Counted from the stretch's first letter, positions 44,287 through 53,519 are shown. The stretch: DNA of 64,000 nucleotides from Aquibacillus salsiterrae (GCF_028416595.1 NZ_JAMQKC010000006.1:62001-126000), one strand, 5' to 3'. Made by a program: numbers and translations. Notes: generated from the letters alone by a model not told the origin.

Positions 44287-45324
44287 TTATTCTTTAATCT
44301 TTAACCGTCTTCGGCCATTTACTGTTAAATCTTCAATGGAATTTGAACCTATGCCAAACATAGCCATTTTTAATTCTAATTCTCTTGTTTCAAACACTTC
44401 AACTAAGCTCTCAACCGTCTCGGTAGCTTCCTTTAATATGGAACGCCCAAACCCAACCATGTCTGCACCTAAGGCTATCGCTTTGGCAGCTTGGAGACCA
44501 TTATACATCCCACCACTTGCAATAAGTGGTTGACTGATGTCATAAGACCTTATCGAACGAATGCAGTCTGCCGTTGGATTCCCCCAGTCTTTAAATGCTT
44601 CTGCAGCTGCTATTTTCACTTTGTTCTGTGATCTCATCTTTTCCACTTGGCTCCACGATGTCCCCCCTGCACCGGCAACGTCAATAAATGAAACTCCAGC
44701 ATGGATTAATTTATTTGCAACAGTACCATCAATCCCCCAGCCTACTTCCTTTACACCTACAGGGATGGAAAGTTCCTTACACAGTTTCTCAATCTTTGGT
44801 AACAGATTTTCAAAATTAGTGTTTCCGCCTTCCTGAATGACTTCTTGCAAACTATTCAAATGGAGGACAAGTGCATTCGCATCAGTAATTTCGATTATTT
44901 TTTTGCATTCCTCCACACCAAAACCGTAGTTCAGCTGAACAGCACCTAAATTAGCAATAATATATGTATTTGGTGCATACCTTCTAACCTGGAAGGATGG
45001 CCTGAACTGTTCACTTTCAATTAACGCCCGGGTAGATCCAAGCGCAAGGGACCAGCCTCTTGCTTCAGCAGCCATCGCTAAATTTTTATTAATCTTCTCG
45101 GCTAAAGCTGCTCCACCAGTCATCGAACTAATTAGAAATGGTGTAGGAAATTCCTGATCAAGAAAATTTGTTTTCAAGGTTATATCTTCAAAATTAATTT
45201 CAGGTAATCCGTTATGGATAAACTGATAGCGTTCTAAGCCATTCGTAATCGTATCTCCTGTTACCTTTTCATTTAAAGTAATCCGGATATGCTCCGATTT
45301 GCGTTTGTTTATTGAGTCAGTCAT
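44287..45324 (-). CDS. fni: isopentenyl-diphosphate delta-isomerase, type 2
   Basis: FMN- and NADPH-dependent enzyme that interconverts IPP and DMAPP for isoprenoid (quinone, carotenoid, undecaprenyl) synthesis. 345 residues. TIM-barrel features: FLISSMTGGAALAEKINKNL near 67, SLALGSTRALIE near 96, VKEVGWGI near 190, and ASGGMYNGLQAAKAIALGAD near 265. Common in Gram-positives that use this type instead of the Zn/Mg type 1 enzyme. Monocistronic. Confidence 0.95.
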   Translation of the reverse strand: MTDSINKRKSEHIRITLNEKVTGDTITNGLERYQFIHNGLPEINFEDITLKTNFLDQEFPTPFLISSMTGGAALAEKINKNLAMAAEARGWSLALGSTRALIESEQFRPSFQVRRYAPNTYIIANLGAVQLNYGFGVEECKKIIEITDANALVLHLNSLQEVIQEGGNTNFENLLPKIEKLCKELSIPVGVKEVGWGIDGTVANKLIHAGVSFIDVAGAGGTSWSQVEKMRSQNKVKIAAAEAFKDWGNPTADCIRSIRSYDISQPLIASGGMYNGLQAAKAIALGADMVGFGRSILKEATETVESLVEVFETRELELKMAMFGIGSNSIEDLTVNGRRRLKIKE

Positions 45325-45436
45325 GATTTAACTCCTTACTTGAATATTCTTTCTGAATCTTAACGCGTTATCGTTGCTTCCGCAAATTATAAGGTGGGAC
45401 AGAGGGAGGAGGCTTCCACACTCCCCCCACCCCTCC

Positions 45437-45646
45437 TTACAAATTATTGTCTTCTTGTTCAATTTCTTTTTCGGCAAAATATACATTTACATCTTCTTTT
45501 GCTTTGTGCTCATCAACAGAGTCTCCCGGATAACGGTCGATGCTATTTAGAGGATGTGCAGGATTAATTTCCGTCTGAACGCCCATCCCCTCAACCGAGT
45601 TTGCTTTTGTTCTTTCATTATAAAATTTACTATTCTTTTTGCTCAT
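45437..45646 (-). CDS. hypothetical small hydrophilic protein (69 aa)
   Basis: Two adjacent ATGs (45649 and 45646) follow GAGGTGG; the second has the better spacing and gives 69 residues. The protein is polar and acidic with no hydrophobic segment: MSKKNSKFYNERTKANSVEG, then INPAHPLNSIDRYPGDSVDE and an acidic end. Not recognised; small Asn/Lys/Glu-rich proteins of this kind are often sporulation-associated in Bacillaceae, but this is a guess. Good initiation signal supports it as real. Confidence 0.65.
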   Translation of the reverse strand: MSKKNSKFYNERTKANSVEGMGVQTEINPAHPLNSIDRYPGDSVDEHKAKEDVNVYFAEKEIEQEDNNL

Positions 45647-45760
45647 CATAACCACCTCAATTACTAGTTTTTTACTGAGAGGAGATTTTCATTCGATATT
45701 TTTTCGAGAGACAAATATGCTAATATTAACCTATACACTAAAAAATGGAGATGAATAATA

Positions 45761-46996
45761 ATGAAGGAAGAGCTTATTCAACGATTCACCACATACGTCA
45801 AGGTAGACACGCAATCCAATGAAAATAATGAAAATTGCCCTTCCACACCGGGACAGCTAACGTTAGCAAGTATGCTCGTGGATGAGCTAAAAGAAATTGG
45901 AATGGATGACGTTACAATTGATGACAATGGCTACGTGATGGCTTCGCTACCAGCAAATACAGAAAAACAAGTTCCTACAATAGGCTTCTTAGCCCATGTC
46001 GATACAGCGACCGACTTTACCGGGAAAAATGTTCATCCACAAATTGTTGAGAATTATGACGGAAATGATATAACTTTAAATGAAGCACTATCCGTTATCC
46101 TTTCACCAAATGAGTTTCCAGAATTAGCTAGTTATCAAGGTCACACATTAATTACAACCGATGGAACCACGTTACTCGGAGCAGATAACAAAGCTGGAAT
46201 TACTGAGATTATGACAGCAATGGTTTACCTCATCAACCATCCGGAGGTGAAGCATGGCAAGGTTCGTGTTGCATTTACTCCTGATGAGGAGATTGGTCGC
46301 GGGCCCCATAAGTTTGATGTCGATGCTTTTCAAGCCGATTATGCCTATACTGTTGACGGTGGGCCATTAGGAGAACTGCAATATGAAAGTTTTAATGCAG
46401 CAGCTGCCAAAATAACAATCAAAGGCAACAATGTTCATCCGGGCACAGCCAAAGATAAAATGGTTAATTCGATGAAAATTGCTATGGAGCTCCATCAACA
46501 GTTACCAAAGGAACAAGCACCAGAGTACACGAAAGAGCATCAAGGCTTCTTCCATCTCCTCTCGTTTGTAGGAGACGTAGAACAAACGCAGCTACATTAT
46601 ATTATTCGCGATCATGACCGGGATAAATTTAATGAGAAAAAACACTTACTCAAAAGGATTGTTGATCAGGTAAAGGAAAAGCACGGGGAAAACACTGTCA
46701 CTTTTGCTATCCATGATCAATATTTTAACATGCGAGAAAAGATTGAACCCGTGAAGGAAATTGTCGACATTGCTTATGATGCAATGAAATCATTGGATAT
46801 TGAACCACTAGTAAAGCCAATACGTGGCGGTACAGATGGCTCTCAATTGTCGTTTATGGGGCTACCAACACCAAACATTTTTACAGGCGGAGAAAATTTC
46901 CACGGAAAATATGAATATATTTCCGTAGACAACATGGTAAAAGCAGTAAAAACAATTGTTCAAATTATAAAACTAACAGAGGAACGAGCATATTGA
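45761..46996 (+). CDS. pepT: peptidase T (tripeptide aminopeptidase)
   Basis: Cytoplasmic M20 metallopeptidase that removes N-terminal residues from tripeptides. 411 residues, standard length. [20 protein letters not shown] near 77 (zinc ligand His and catalytic Asp), [10 protein letters not shown] near 140 (bridging Asp), [15 protein letters not shown] near 173 (catalytic Glu), and [20 protein letters not shown] near 355 are all present. Single gene with its own terminator. Confidence 0.96.
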   Translation: MKEELIQRFTTYVKVDTQSNENNENCPSTPGQLTLASMLVDELKEIGMDDVTIDDNGYVMASLPANTEKQVPTIGFLAHVDTATDFTGKNVHPQIVENYDGNDITLNEALSVILSPNEFPELASYQGHTLITTDGTTLLGADNKAGITEIMTAMVYLINHPEVKHGKVRVAFTPDEEIGRGPHKFDVDAFQADYAYTVDGGPLGELQYESFNAAAAKITIKGNNVHPGTAKDKMVNSMKIAMELHQQLPKEQAPEYTKEHQGFFHLLSFVGDVEQTQLHYIIRDHDRDKFNEKKHLLKRIVDQVKEKHGENTVTFAIHDQYFNMREKIEPVKEIVDIAYDAMKSLDIEPLVKPIRGGTDGSQLSFMGLPTPNIFTGGENFHGKYEYISVDNMVKAVKTIVQIIKLTEERAY

Positions 46997-47008
46997 AAGT
47001 TTTACCAG

Positions 47009-47040
47009 AAGCTTGGATCATTCATCCAAGCTTTTTTATT
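47009..47040 (+). terminator. pepT terminator
   Basis: Perfect AAGCTTGGAT / ATCCAAGCTT stem and TTTTTT. Confidence 0.9.
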
Positions 47041-47222
47041 TTTTTAAAAAGTTGGCAACGTTTGCATTGTTAACTTTTTAATCGTACTTGCATACAATCA
47101 GATAAAGGCACTTCTAGCAGAATTCACAAACCAATTGCATCTTGCCCAATGAGCTTTTTTATGCTATCTTATTGAACAATATACCATCTTCCAAACTCTA
47201 ATCCAGGTAAGGAGGGCCCGTC

Positions 47223-47759
47223 ATGAGAAAAGTTACGTTAGAAATGTTATACACCCACCCCATTGTCCAGAAATATGTTGGTCGATCTGGAATTGCTCAT
47301 GCCATTTCGGTTGCTGAGCGCGCTTTTGAGATTGCAAGGCATACGTCTGTGAATCCCGACTTAGCTGCTAAGGCAGGATTGTTACACGATATCGGGCACT
47401 ATAAGTGGTATAGTACTAACGGGGAATGGGATTTTGACAAATACAAACAATATGATATTCATGCCATTAAAGGTTCTGCCCGTGCCCACAAGCTTTTAGT
47501 TAGGTGTGGCGAAGATTTAGAAAATGCAAAAGCAATTGCACTCGCAATCTTGCTCCATACAGACTCCTATTTACCTAAAGGTGAACTTGAACTTAGCCCC
47601 CTACAACAAGTTGTAACGGAAGCAGATGAGGCAGATGAAGAACCTAACGGCGCACATCACTACCGAACGATCAATTACCAAACTGGACTTGATCGGATTA
47701 GAGCATTAGATGAAAGAATTGACAAATTACCCCTAAAAGATCTAGAGCAAACGAGTTAA
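47223..47759 (+). CDS. HD-domain phosphohydrolase
   Basis: 178 residues. Metal-binding HD motif LLHDIGHYKWY at about 53-63, with a preceding GIAHAISVAERAFEIARHT helix and a later LLHTDSYLPKGE containing a further ligand histidine near 111. Small HD hydrolases act on nucleotides or nucleotide-like phosphates; the substrate cannot be inferred. Start ATG behind AAGGAGGG. Its last codons form the left arm of an 18-base inverted repeat. Confidence 0.85.
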   Translation: MRKVTLEMLYTHPIVQKYVGRSGIAHAISVAERAFEIARHTSVNPDLAAKAGLLHDIGHYKWYSTNGEWDFDKYKQYDIHAIKGSARAHKLLVRCGEDLENAKAIALAILLHTDSYLPKGELELSPLQQVVTEADEADEEPNGAHHYRTINYQTGLDRIRALDERIDKLPLKDLEQTS

Positions 47760-47805
47760 ACCCTGTGGGACCGTGTCTTCTCTCGTACCACAGGGTTTAA
47801 CTCGT
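47751..47805 (+). other. 18-bp perfect inverted repeat at the end of the HD gene
   Basis: ACGAGTTAAACCCTGTGG at 47751-47768 is exactly complementary to CCACAGGGTTTAACTCGT at 47788-47805, with a 19-base loop. The stop codon of the HD gene is inside the left arm. Only a weak T-tract follows, so it may be a terminator of non-standard form or a processing/stability hairpin. Confidence 0.75.
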
Positions 47806-48002
47806 ATATCACCTTTTTCCATCCCCCTATGGTAAACGCAGATAAACCCTCCGATCATTAACTTTGGACAAGCAGCTGTGAACACCCGTACTATACAGTA
47901 TTTTCATTAGATTTTGATATTAATACACTGGGTGGGCGACCTTAGGTAAGATAGAGCTTTGATTATTTATGCTTTCTTGTCTTTCAAAAACAACCAAAAC
48001 AA

Positions 48003-48040
48003 AAACGCCTTCCGGAGAACTATCTTCCTCCAAAGGCGTT
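48003..48040 (-). terminator. terminator of the 52-aa gene
   Basis: On the minus strand AACGCCTT / AAGGCGTT arms with inner GGAGGA..CTCC pairing, followed by TTTTG. Confidence 0.75.
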
Positions 48041-48070
48041 AGTATCTAATTTCCACTAAGTTGGTTTAAA

Positions 48071-48229
48071 TTAGTACCGCTTTCCGAAAGCGAATGCTGG
48101 TCGAGACCGACGATTTGCGCCAATACGAAACTTTTTCTTGTTAAATGCTGCTCTTACTTTCTCTATGAAAGTTAACACAAGAAACGTCAAAAGAATTGTA
48201 AGTGACACAAGGTATAGAGATGTTACCAT
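48071..48229 (-). CDS. small membrane protein with basic tail (52 aa)
   Basis: ATG 48229 with AAGGAG ten bases upstream, 52 residues, and a terminator after it. Residues 4-22 (SLYLVSLTILLTFLVLTFI) form a membrane helix, followed by a strongly basic tail: KKKFRIGANRRSRP, then AFAFGKRY. Family not recognised. The combination of ribosome binding site, membrane helix, positively charged inner tail and terminator supports a real gene. Confidence 0.65.
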   Translation of the reverse strand: MVTSLYLVSLTILLTFLVLTFIEKVRAAFNKKKFRIGANRRSRPAFAFGKRY

Positions 48230-48511
48230 ACTCTACCAGCTCCTTCCCTCTTTAAAATTCTTCATTTATTAATGAATTCAACTATATAATACCAAATATC
48301 CCGCTAAAGTAAACCTATATTCGAAAATTCTTTAAAAAACTTTTATATCCTTTACTTTACCAGTAATTTCTTCCATTCCAATCTATTCATAGCAAAATTA
48401 ATTTGTGCAGCGAAAAGGTTAGTCCCTCGCCTATTTTCTTCGATTTAGTCCTCAGGTTGATATTATTGGTTTAAATGACAAAGAGATTGCAGACGGATAA
48501 TAACAGGAGAT
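48230..48511. other. intergenic, nothing recognised
   Basis: AT-rich region upstream of the 52-aa gene; presumably its promoter. No ORF with a ribosome binding site and no hairpin of note. Confidence 0.35.
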
Positions 48512-48622
48512 TCCATTAAGCGCAGGGCGCCTCGGTCTCACCCCCGACAAGCTTAAAACCTCAGGTGGGCTAAGCGTCCGGAGCTAGACAGCTCTTAGAT
48601 TTTTTATACTTTCTTTTCTTGC
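48512..48622. repeat. interspersed repeat, diverged copy
   Basis: TTAAGCGCAGGGCGCCTCGG, CACCCCCGACAAGCTTAA, CGTCCGGAGCTAGACAGCTC and TTAGATTTTTTATACTTTCT. Confidence 0.7.
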
Positions 48623-48626
48623 GAAA

Positions 48627-48650
48627 AAAAGAGCCCTACAAAGGCTCTCA
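48627..48650 (-). terminator. terminator of the GNAT pseudogene
   Basis: On the minus strand GAGAGCCT / AGGGCTCTTTTTTT. Confidence 0.75.
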
Positions 48651-48651
48651 T

Positions 48652-49415
48652 TCATGGTGATTGTAATCCATAGGAATAGGCTAAACACTCAAAACCATTT
48701 TTCTCTAGTATTGGTTTACTCATTGGGCTAGCATCAACCATTAGCACTGGATGCCCCATTTCGACTGCTTTTCTTGCTCTTATAGCTAATAAACCTGTAT
48801 AATGCCCTTTCCCGCGATGATTAGCTAATGTAGATCCTCCCCAGAGACTCGCAAATGAAGATTGTCCTTCCAAATACATCCAAGCTGCACTGACTAACTG
48901 ACTATCAGCATATGCACCATAAAGGAACAGAGATTCTTCGTTACGTTGTTTATCTCTCCATAACCTCTCACCTAACCCTTTAAGAGGGTCATTCCAAATT
49001 GTTTTCTCAAGCTTCATAATTGCCTCGATACCGTTTCGATCAGTTATTTCCTTGATTTCAGAGGGAATTTCCACTTTTAATAGATTAGTTTTACTAGTAT
49101 CCATTACCATCAGAGCTTCTGGTCCATCGTTCATAAATCCCTCATCTTCTAACAACTCAATCAGATTACTAGGTTGGTCATAACTATATACCTTCCACTC
49201 AAACCTTTGCCCAATCTGTCGGTAATAATCTACTTGTTCTTTGATCACCTCTCGGGCATTCTGGTCATTGATGTTTGCACATACAATGTAGCCCTTTTCA
49301 CCGTATAGGGATACATCACGGATTACACATTCTGTTTCCTCTCTCTATATCCTAGAGGGATAATTCCTCGACGAAATTCCATATCAAATCGTTGGAGCAG
49401 TTCTCTATTATTCAT
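48652..49415 (-). pseudogene. GNAT-family acetyltransferase interrupted by a frameshift
   Basis: Reading from ATG 49415 (GGGGATGCC upstream) gives MNNRELLQRFDMEFRRGIIP, then LGYRE, where the frame reaches a stop. Two bases out of phase the protein continues EETECVIRDVSLYGEKGYIV and runs to 48652. The break lies in an alternating AG run at 49338-49346, consistent with one extra AG. The downstream part has the GNAT features: LVSAAWMYLEGQSSFASLWG, ANHRGKGHYTGLLAIRARKA (acetyl-CoA loop) and KPILEKNGFECLAYSYG. About 254 residues if restored. Could be inactive, phase-variable, or an assembly error. Starts 13 bases after the DUF2269 gene ends. Confidence 0.8.
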
Positions 49416-49427
49416 TGGCATCCCCTT

Positions 49428-49883
49428 TTAAAAAGGTTTCAATATCATTAAACAAATTATAATCAAAAAAAGCGCATTTTCAATATATTCAAGAGCAAAC
49501 AATCGTTTGGATAATCGAACGTACTCATTGGGTATCTGTTCTTCCTCATATTTTTCAAACAGTGCTTTAATCGGTTTTGAGGCTTTTGATAATGCAAGCG
49601 GCCCCATAGCTAATGCTACCAAAAACAGAATCAAGCTTGTTACGTACCACCCGGCCCGGAATAGCCCTGTGTTAATTATGCCAAGTAACAAACCAGTGAT
49701 GAGTAAAAGAGTACCGCCAATCATAACAAAAGTATGTAGCTTGTGCCGGATTAAATAGGCATGTTTTAATTCAGTCATCGTTTTTGCTGACATTGGAATG
49801 AACGTAAGCACAAACCCTGGACCAATTCCTAATATTGCAGAAAAAATGTGAACAAACACGAGTAGGTTGTAAAGTTGATTCAT
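49428..49883 (-). CDS. DUF2269 family integral membrane protein
   Basis: 151 residues, four membrane segments (about 5-28, 50-68, 76-96, 130-148). NLLVFVHIFSAILGIGPGFV at the N-terminus and MIGGTLLLITGLLLGI are typical of DUF2269, a small family with a conserved histidine in helix 1 and unknown function. Probably co-transcribed with the following GNAT pseudogene. Confidence 0.82.
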   Translation of the reverse strand: MNQLYNLLVFVHIFSAILGIGPGFVLTFIPMSAKTMTELKHAYLIRHKLHTFVMIGGTLLLITGLLLGIINTGLFRAGWYVTSLILFLVALAMGPLALSKASKPIKALFEKYEEEQIPNEYVRLSKRLFALEYIENALFLIIICLMILKPF

Positions 49884-50246
49884 ATGTATACCTCTAAATT
49901 GTTTTGGTTACATCTTACACGAATTGATCGGTATTCCCCAACATAGATAGTGACGATTTAAGGACAATTTACCTCTAATGACAGCTTCCATGTACTATCG
50001 TTAGATTTGAGAATAAATCAACATAACTCCTGTTTGTCAGCAAATTATTATCAATTAGATGTGAAAAAACAGGCAGTCTCATTTATCAGACTACCCGTTT
50101 CTTTTTCAATCCTACTTTCTATTCCTCTGAGACTTTAAATATAGCTAATGCGCCTTTTTGTATATAGTTAAACTGATGGGTTCTTTAACTACACTCATCG
50201 GAAATGTCGCTACAGAATCAGGAATATCCTTATCCAAGCCTCCTGT
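49884..50246. other. intergenic region with a hairpin at 50067-50104
   Basis: Contains a bidirectional-looking stem AAACAGGCAGTCT / AGACTACCCGTTT followed by TCTTTTTC. Between it and the exonuclease gene, minus-strand codons behind AGGAGG read LDKDIPDSVATFPMSVVKEP and then ISLTIYKKAH and a stop; about 34 codons from a TTG, too short and unlike anything I know, possibly a gene remnant. Confidence 0.35.
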
Positions 50247-50987
50247 CTACTTCAAGGTTGCAATATGGGTATAAACCTCCTTCAAATTAGTAAATCCCAT
50301 CGCTTGGACGGCGCGAACACTCTCAGACCAAAGCCTAGCTGTAGCTATTGCATCAGATAAGGCATGGTGCCTCTGATCAATTTCAATTCCATAATGTTCG
50401 CAACACTCATCTAAGGTTACTAGCCTCTTCTCGGGTTCAACAATCTTAGTTAAAAAGGACGTATCAATGATTCGATGTTGAAAATTGGTCTTTAATGATG
50501 CCCATGTCGCATGCTGCATAAACTGCTTTTCATGACTAGCATGGTGAGCAACAAGTGTGTCAGTTTTGGTAAATTGATAAAAATCTCTTAACACCGCAGA
50601 AAGAGGTGGTGCCGCCTGCACTATTTCCCTGGTAATACCAGTCAACTTCTCAATCTCTTGAGACGGGCCCTCTTCATGAAAGATTGGTGAATAAAACGTT
50701 TCACCTTCAAGCACTTGATCCCCAAGCATTCGCACTGCACCAATAGATAAGATACTGTCACCTTTGTACGGAAAAAAACCTGTTGTCTCGACATCAAAGA
50801 CTACAACCTTTAATTGATTAAACGGAATAGAAAGAACATCTTTATTTTTTAATTCTCGTTGTAGTTGTCTCATATAGGCGATCTTTTGCGGATCTGCCCC
50901 ATCCATCGCAGCATAACTACTCGAGTTCCACTTACCTGACAGTTGCTTCATCAATTGAAACATTTGATTCATAACCATGTTGAACAC
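50247..50987 (-). CDS. DnaQ-type 3'-5' exonuclease (PolC/epsilon-like)
   Basis: 246 residues. DEDDh exonuclease domain from about residue 60: ExoI VVVFDVETTGFFPYKGD (Asp65, Glu67), ExoII VAHHASHEKQFM near 150, ExoIII HHALSDAIATARLW near 212. A 55-residue helical N-terminal extension precedes it. Such domains degrade single-stranded DNA or short RNA. The gene overlaps the preceding nucleotidyltransferase gene by 19 bases and is the third gene of the amt operon, so it likely acts in nitrogen-linked signalling or nucleotide turnover rather than replication; that function is inferred. Confidence 0.85.
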   Translation of the reverse strand: MFNMVMNQMFQLMKQLSGKWNSSSYAAMDGADPQKIAYMRQLQRELKNKDVLSIPFNQLKVVVFDVETTGFFPYKGDSILSIGAVRMLGDQVLEGETFYSPIFHEEGPSQEIEKLTGITREIVQAAPPLSAVLRDFYQFTKTDTLVAHHASHEKQFMQHATWASLKTNFQHRIIDTSFLTKIVEPEKRLVTLDECCEHYGIEIDQRHHALSDAIATARLWSESVRAVQAMGFTNLKEVYTHIATLK

Positions 50988-51940
50988 TCATTTTCCATCA
51001 TGATTTTTGTTTCTGAAAAAAGCTTATAGCCCTTTTTCATCATCAACTTTAACTCCTGTCTTTCCTCTTTAGATAATGCCTTCTTCGCGATATGATGGAC
51101 TTCATGATAATCTTGAGCATCTTTTCTTAACCGAAGGCGAAAGTCAAGCAAGTTTTGAAAATCATTTTCATAGGACTTTATCTGATGGTATTTATCAGGC
51201 AGCTGCTTAAACCTAGATAAAGTAGAAGGTTCTAAAATACGTTCACGTAACGCAACTAGTCTAAGAGAATTAACAAATGGAAAGAACACCGTTTGTTTTA
51301 AATGAATACTACCAGAGTGCTCCCCGTGCTGCTCCGGCAACAATTGCCCGAACAGTCCAATCCCCTTCTTAATGAAGCCAACATTTTCAGCCAATCGATG
51401 AAATAACCTTGGTTGCTCTTTTAACACATTAAAAGATTCAACCTTTAATTCACTCAAAAGGCTAGACTCTCCAACCAAGACCCTTGAATCAAAAAAGGTC
51501 GAGAAGTGGCGAAGAGAATCCCACCTGTCCTCCTCCAACCAAGTTTCAAGTTGTAATTTCCATTCGTCCACAGAGCGACACCAAACGGGATTTGATGCCA
51601 TTACATTACCCTCACAAAGTTCATAACCAACCTGGACTAATCCACTTACAATTTCCTCACCCAAGTGTAGAAAGTAGGATTGACAATCACCATCCCCAAC
51701 AAAAACAATGCCATGATCTTGATCACTCCAAATCGACTGTTCAAACCTCCCCGCACTTCCCATTAAAAAGAAAGCAAAGGGAGCAGGAGGTTCTCCCCGC
51801 TCACTTTGCACTTTCTCCATTGCTACTTGAACCGATTGTTTCATTAGTTGATCATGGAAAGTATTTAACTTGTCATGGTTCGTTGATACGGTTTGTATAT
51901 ATTCATCTCGAAAATGCCTTATTTCTGCATAACTTTTCAA
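50969..51940 (-). CDS. DUF294-type nucleotidyltransferase (GlnD-like N-terminal domain)
   Basis: 323 residues. Nucleotidyltransferase motif GSAGRFEQSIWSDQDHGIVF at 61-80, with Asp73 and Asp75 as metal ligands, then an all-helical substrate-binding region (DUF294_C-like; LKQTVFFPFVNSLRLVALRE near 215). The N-terminal domain resembles that of the PII uridylyltransferase GlnD, but the HD and ACT domains of GlnD and the CBS pair of many DUF294 proteins are missing. It begins 34 bases after amt and overlaps the exonuclease gene. It may modify a nitrogen-signal protein or make a small nucleotide; the substrate is unknown. Confidence 0.83.
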   Translation of the reverse strand: MKSYAEIRHFRDEYIQTVSTNHDKLNTFHDQLMKQSVQVAMEKVQSERGEPPAPFAFFLMGSAGRFEQSIWSDQDHGIVFVGDGDCQSYFLHLGEEIVSGLVQVGYELCEGNVMASNPVWCRSVDEWKLQLETWLEEDRWDSLRHFSTFFDSRVLVGESSLLSELKVESFNVLKEQPRLFHRLAENVGFIKKGIGLFGQLLPEQHGEHSGSIHLKQTVFFPFVNSLRLVALRERILEPSTLSRFKQLPDKYHQIKSYENDFQNLLDFRLRLRKDAQDYHEVHHIAKKALSKEERQELKLMMKKGYKLFSETKIMMENECSTWL

Positions 51941-51974
51941 ATGACAACAGTCCTTTAACTCGTATCAACAGGAA

Positions 51975-53249
51975 TTAAGCACCTGCTTTATTATTCTCTG
52001 CCGGATGCGGAATATTTTCCGGATAACCATATCCTCCATGTTCACTTAAATCAAGACCAATAATTTCTTCTTCTTCCGTAACACGTATTCCTCCCATAAC
52101 TTTATCCATAACTTTCAAGATAATAAATGCTACTACGAATGCATAGATACCACTAGCAACAACACTTAGAATTTGAACACCTAGTTGAGTAAATCCACCA
52201 CCATAAAATAAACCAGCCTGCCCCCAACCAATATCAGTAGATAGTTCTGGTACTGCGAACAAACCGTTTGAAAGTGTACCCCAAACACCAACTGTACCGT
52301 GAACAGATAGAGCAAAAATCGGATCATCAATTTTAGCCTTATCAAACAACTTCATACTATAAAACACCATTAACCCACCAACAAGACCAATCACAACCGC
52401 AGCCCAAGGTTCAACGAATCCACAAGATGCAGTTATTGCAACTAACCCTGCTAATGCACCATTTAATGTTGTTGGCACATCTGCTTTACCTGTTACTGCC
52501 CAAGCAATGAACATTGCTGCTACAGCACCAGCTCCTGCAGCTAACTGAGTGTTTAAAGCAACGAATCCTAAAAATGCATCAGCCACACCAAACGTACTTC
52601 CAGCGTTAAATCCAAACCAACCTACCCATAGAACAAGCACACCTAATGCAGTAAATACTTGGTTGTGTCCAGCAATTTCATTAGATGAACCATCTTTATT
52701 ATATTTACCAATACGAGGCTTTAAGACAATTGTTGCAGCTAAAGCCGCCATCGCGCCTGTTAAGTGAACGACAGTTGACCCTGCAAAATCCTGGCTACCA
52801 TCTTCACCCAACCATCCTCCACCCCAAATCCAGTGAGCAACTACTGGGTATATTAAAGCTGAGAATAAAATCGCAAAGATTACATATGCAGATAACTTCG
52901 CACGTTCAGCAAATCCACCAAAAGCAATTGTTAAGGAAACTAAAGCAAACATCATTTGAAACATAAAGTCTGTTGCAGGCGATAACCCTTCTCCACTATA
53001 TGAAAAGTCACCATAAAAGAAATTTGATAATCCAATAATTGCATTACCTTCTCCATAAATAAATCCATAACCGACTGCCCAGAACACTAACGAACCAATA
53101 CCCGCTGTAAAAATCGTTTTACCTGCAATATGGCCAGCGTTCTTCATCCTTGTTGAACCAGCCTCTAGTAAAATAAATCCACCAAGCATGAAAAATACTA
53201 ATACTGTACTGACAACAACCCATAAGTTATCCATTAATGCTAATTCCAT
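51975..53249 (-). CDS. amt: ammonium transporter (Amt/NrgA family)
   Basis: Trimeric ammonium channel, 424 residues from ATG 53249, eleven predicted membrane segments. The pore twin histidines are in STVVHLTGAMAALAA and LSVHGTVGVWGTLSN; GGFILLEAGSTRMKN and GFNAGSTFGVADAFL are further family blocks. Gram-positive amt genes are usually paired with glnK (PII), which is absent here. Upstream lies a TnrA/GlnR-like box with promoter spacing fit for activation under nitrogen limitation. First gene of a three-gene operon. Confidence 0.95.
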   Translation of the reverse strand: MELALMDNLWVVVSTVLVFFMLGGFILLEAGSTRMKNAGHIAGKTIFTAGIGSLVFWAVGYGFIYGEGNAIIGLSNFFYGDFSYSGEGLSPATDFMFQMMFALVSLTIAFGGFAERAKLSAYVIFAILFSALIYPVVAHWIWGGGWLGEDGSQDFAGSTVVHLTGAMAALAATIVLKPRIGKYNKDGSSNEIAGHNQVFTALGVLVLWVGWFGFNAGSTFGVADAFLGFVALNTQLAAGAGAVAAMFIAWAVTGKADVPTTLNGALAGLVAITASCGFVEPWAAVVIGLVGGLMVFYSMKLFDKAKIDDPIFALSVHGTVGVWGTLSNGLFAVPELSTDIGWGQAGLFYGGGFTQLGVQILSVVASGIYAFVVAFIILKVMDKVMGGIRVTEEEEIIGLDLSEHGGYGYPENIPHPAENNKAGA

Positions 53250-53301
53250 CTTCCCATCTCCCACCTAATGTGATATGACTTAACATCATCTGTTAATAAC
53301 C

Positions 53302-53330
53302 AATTTACCAGTGTCTAAATAATCAGACAA
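53302..53330 (-). promoter_or_regulatory. promoter of the amt operon
   Basis: On the minus strand TTGTCT (53330-53325), 17-base spacer, TAAATT (53307-53302), about 50 bases before the amt start. Confidence 0.6.
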
Positions 53331-53336
53331 TATAGT

Positions 53337-53353
53337 TGTAAGATTATCTAACA
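53337..53353 (-). promoter_or_regulatory. TnrA/GlnR box
   Basis: TGTAAGATTATCTAACA fits TGTNAN7TNACA at every defined base. Its centre is about 50 bases upstream of the start point implied by the promoter at 53302-53330, the distance typical of TnrA-activated genes. Confidence 0.75.
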
Positions 53354-53519
53354 GGGTATTTAGAATGAGAAATAGTGATGGGTTCGCTTTCACCTTTATC
53401 CAACCTTTCCCACCAACTCACCTCTGTCTTCCTACTAGTTTAAACACCTAGGCATTATCCGGAACCGAGACATTTGCATAGGATATTAAGAAAATAGGTA
53501 GGAGAGGGTGATAAGATAC

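Noticed and set aside
50105-50246. Small minus-strand peptide after AGGAGG
   Set aside because: About 34 codons from a TTG with no recognisable family and no hydrophobic segment; more likely a remnant or chance.
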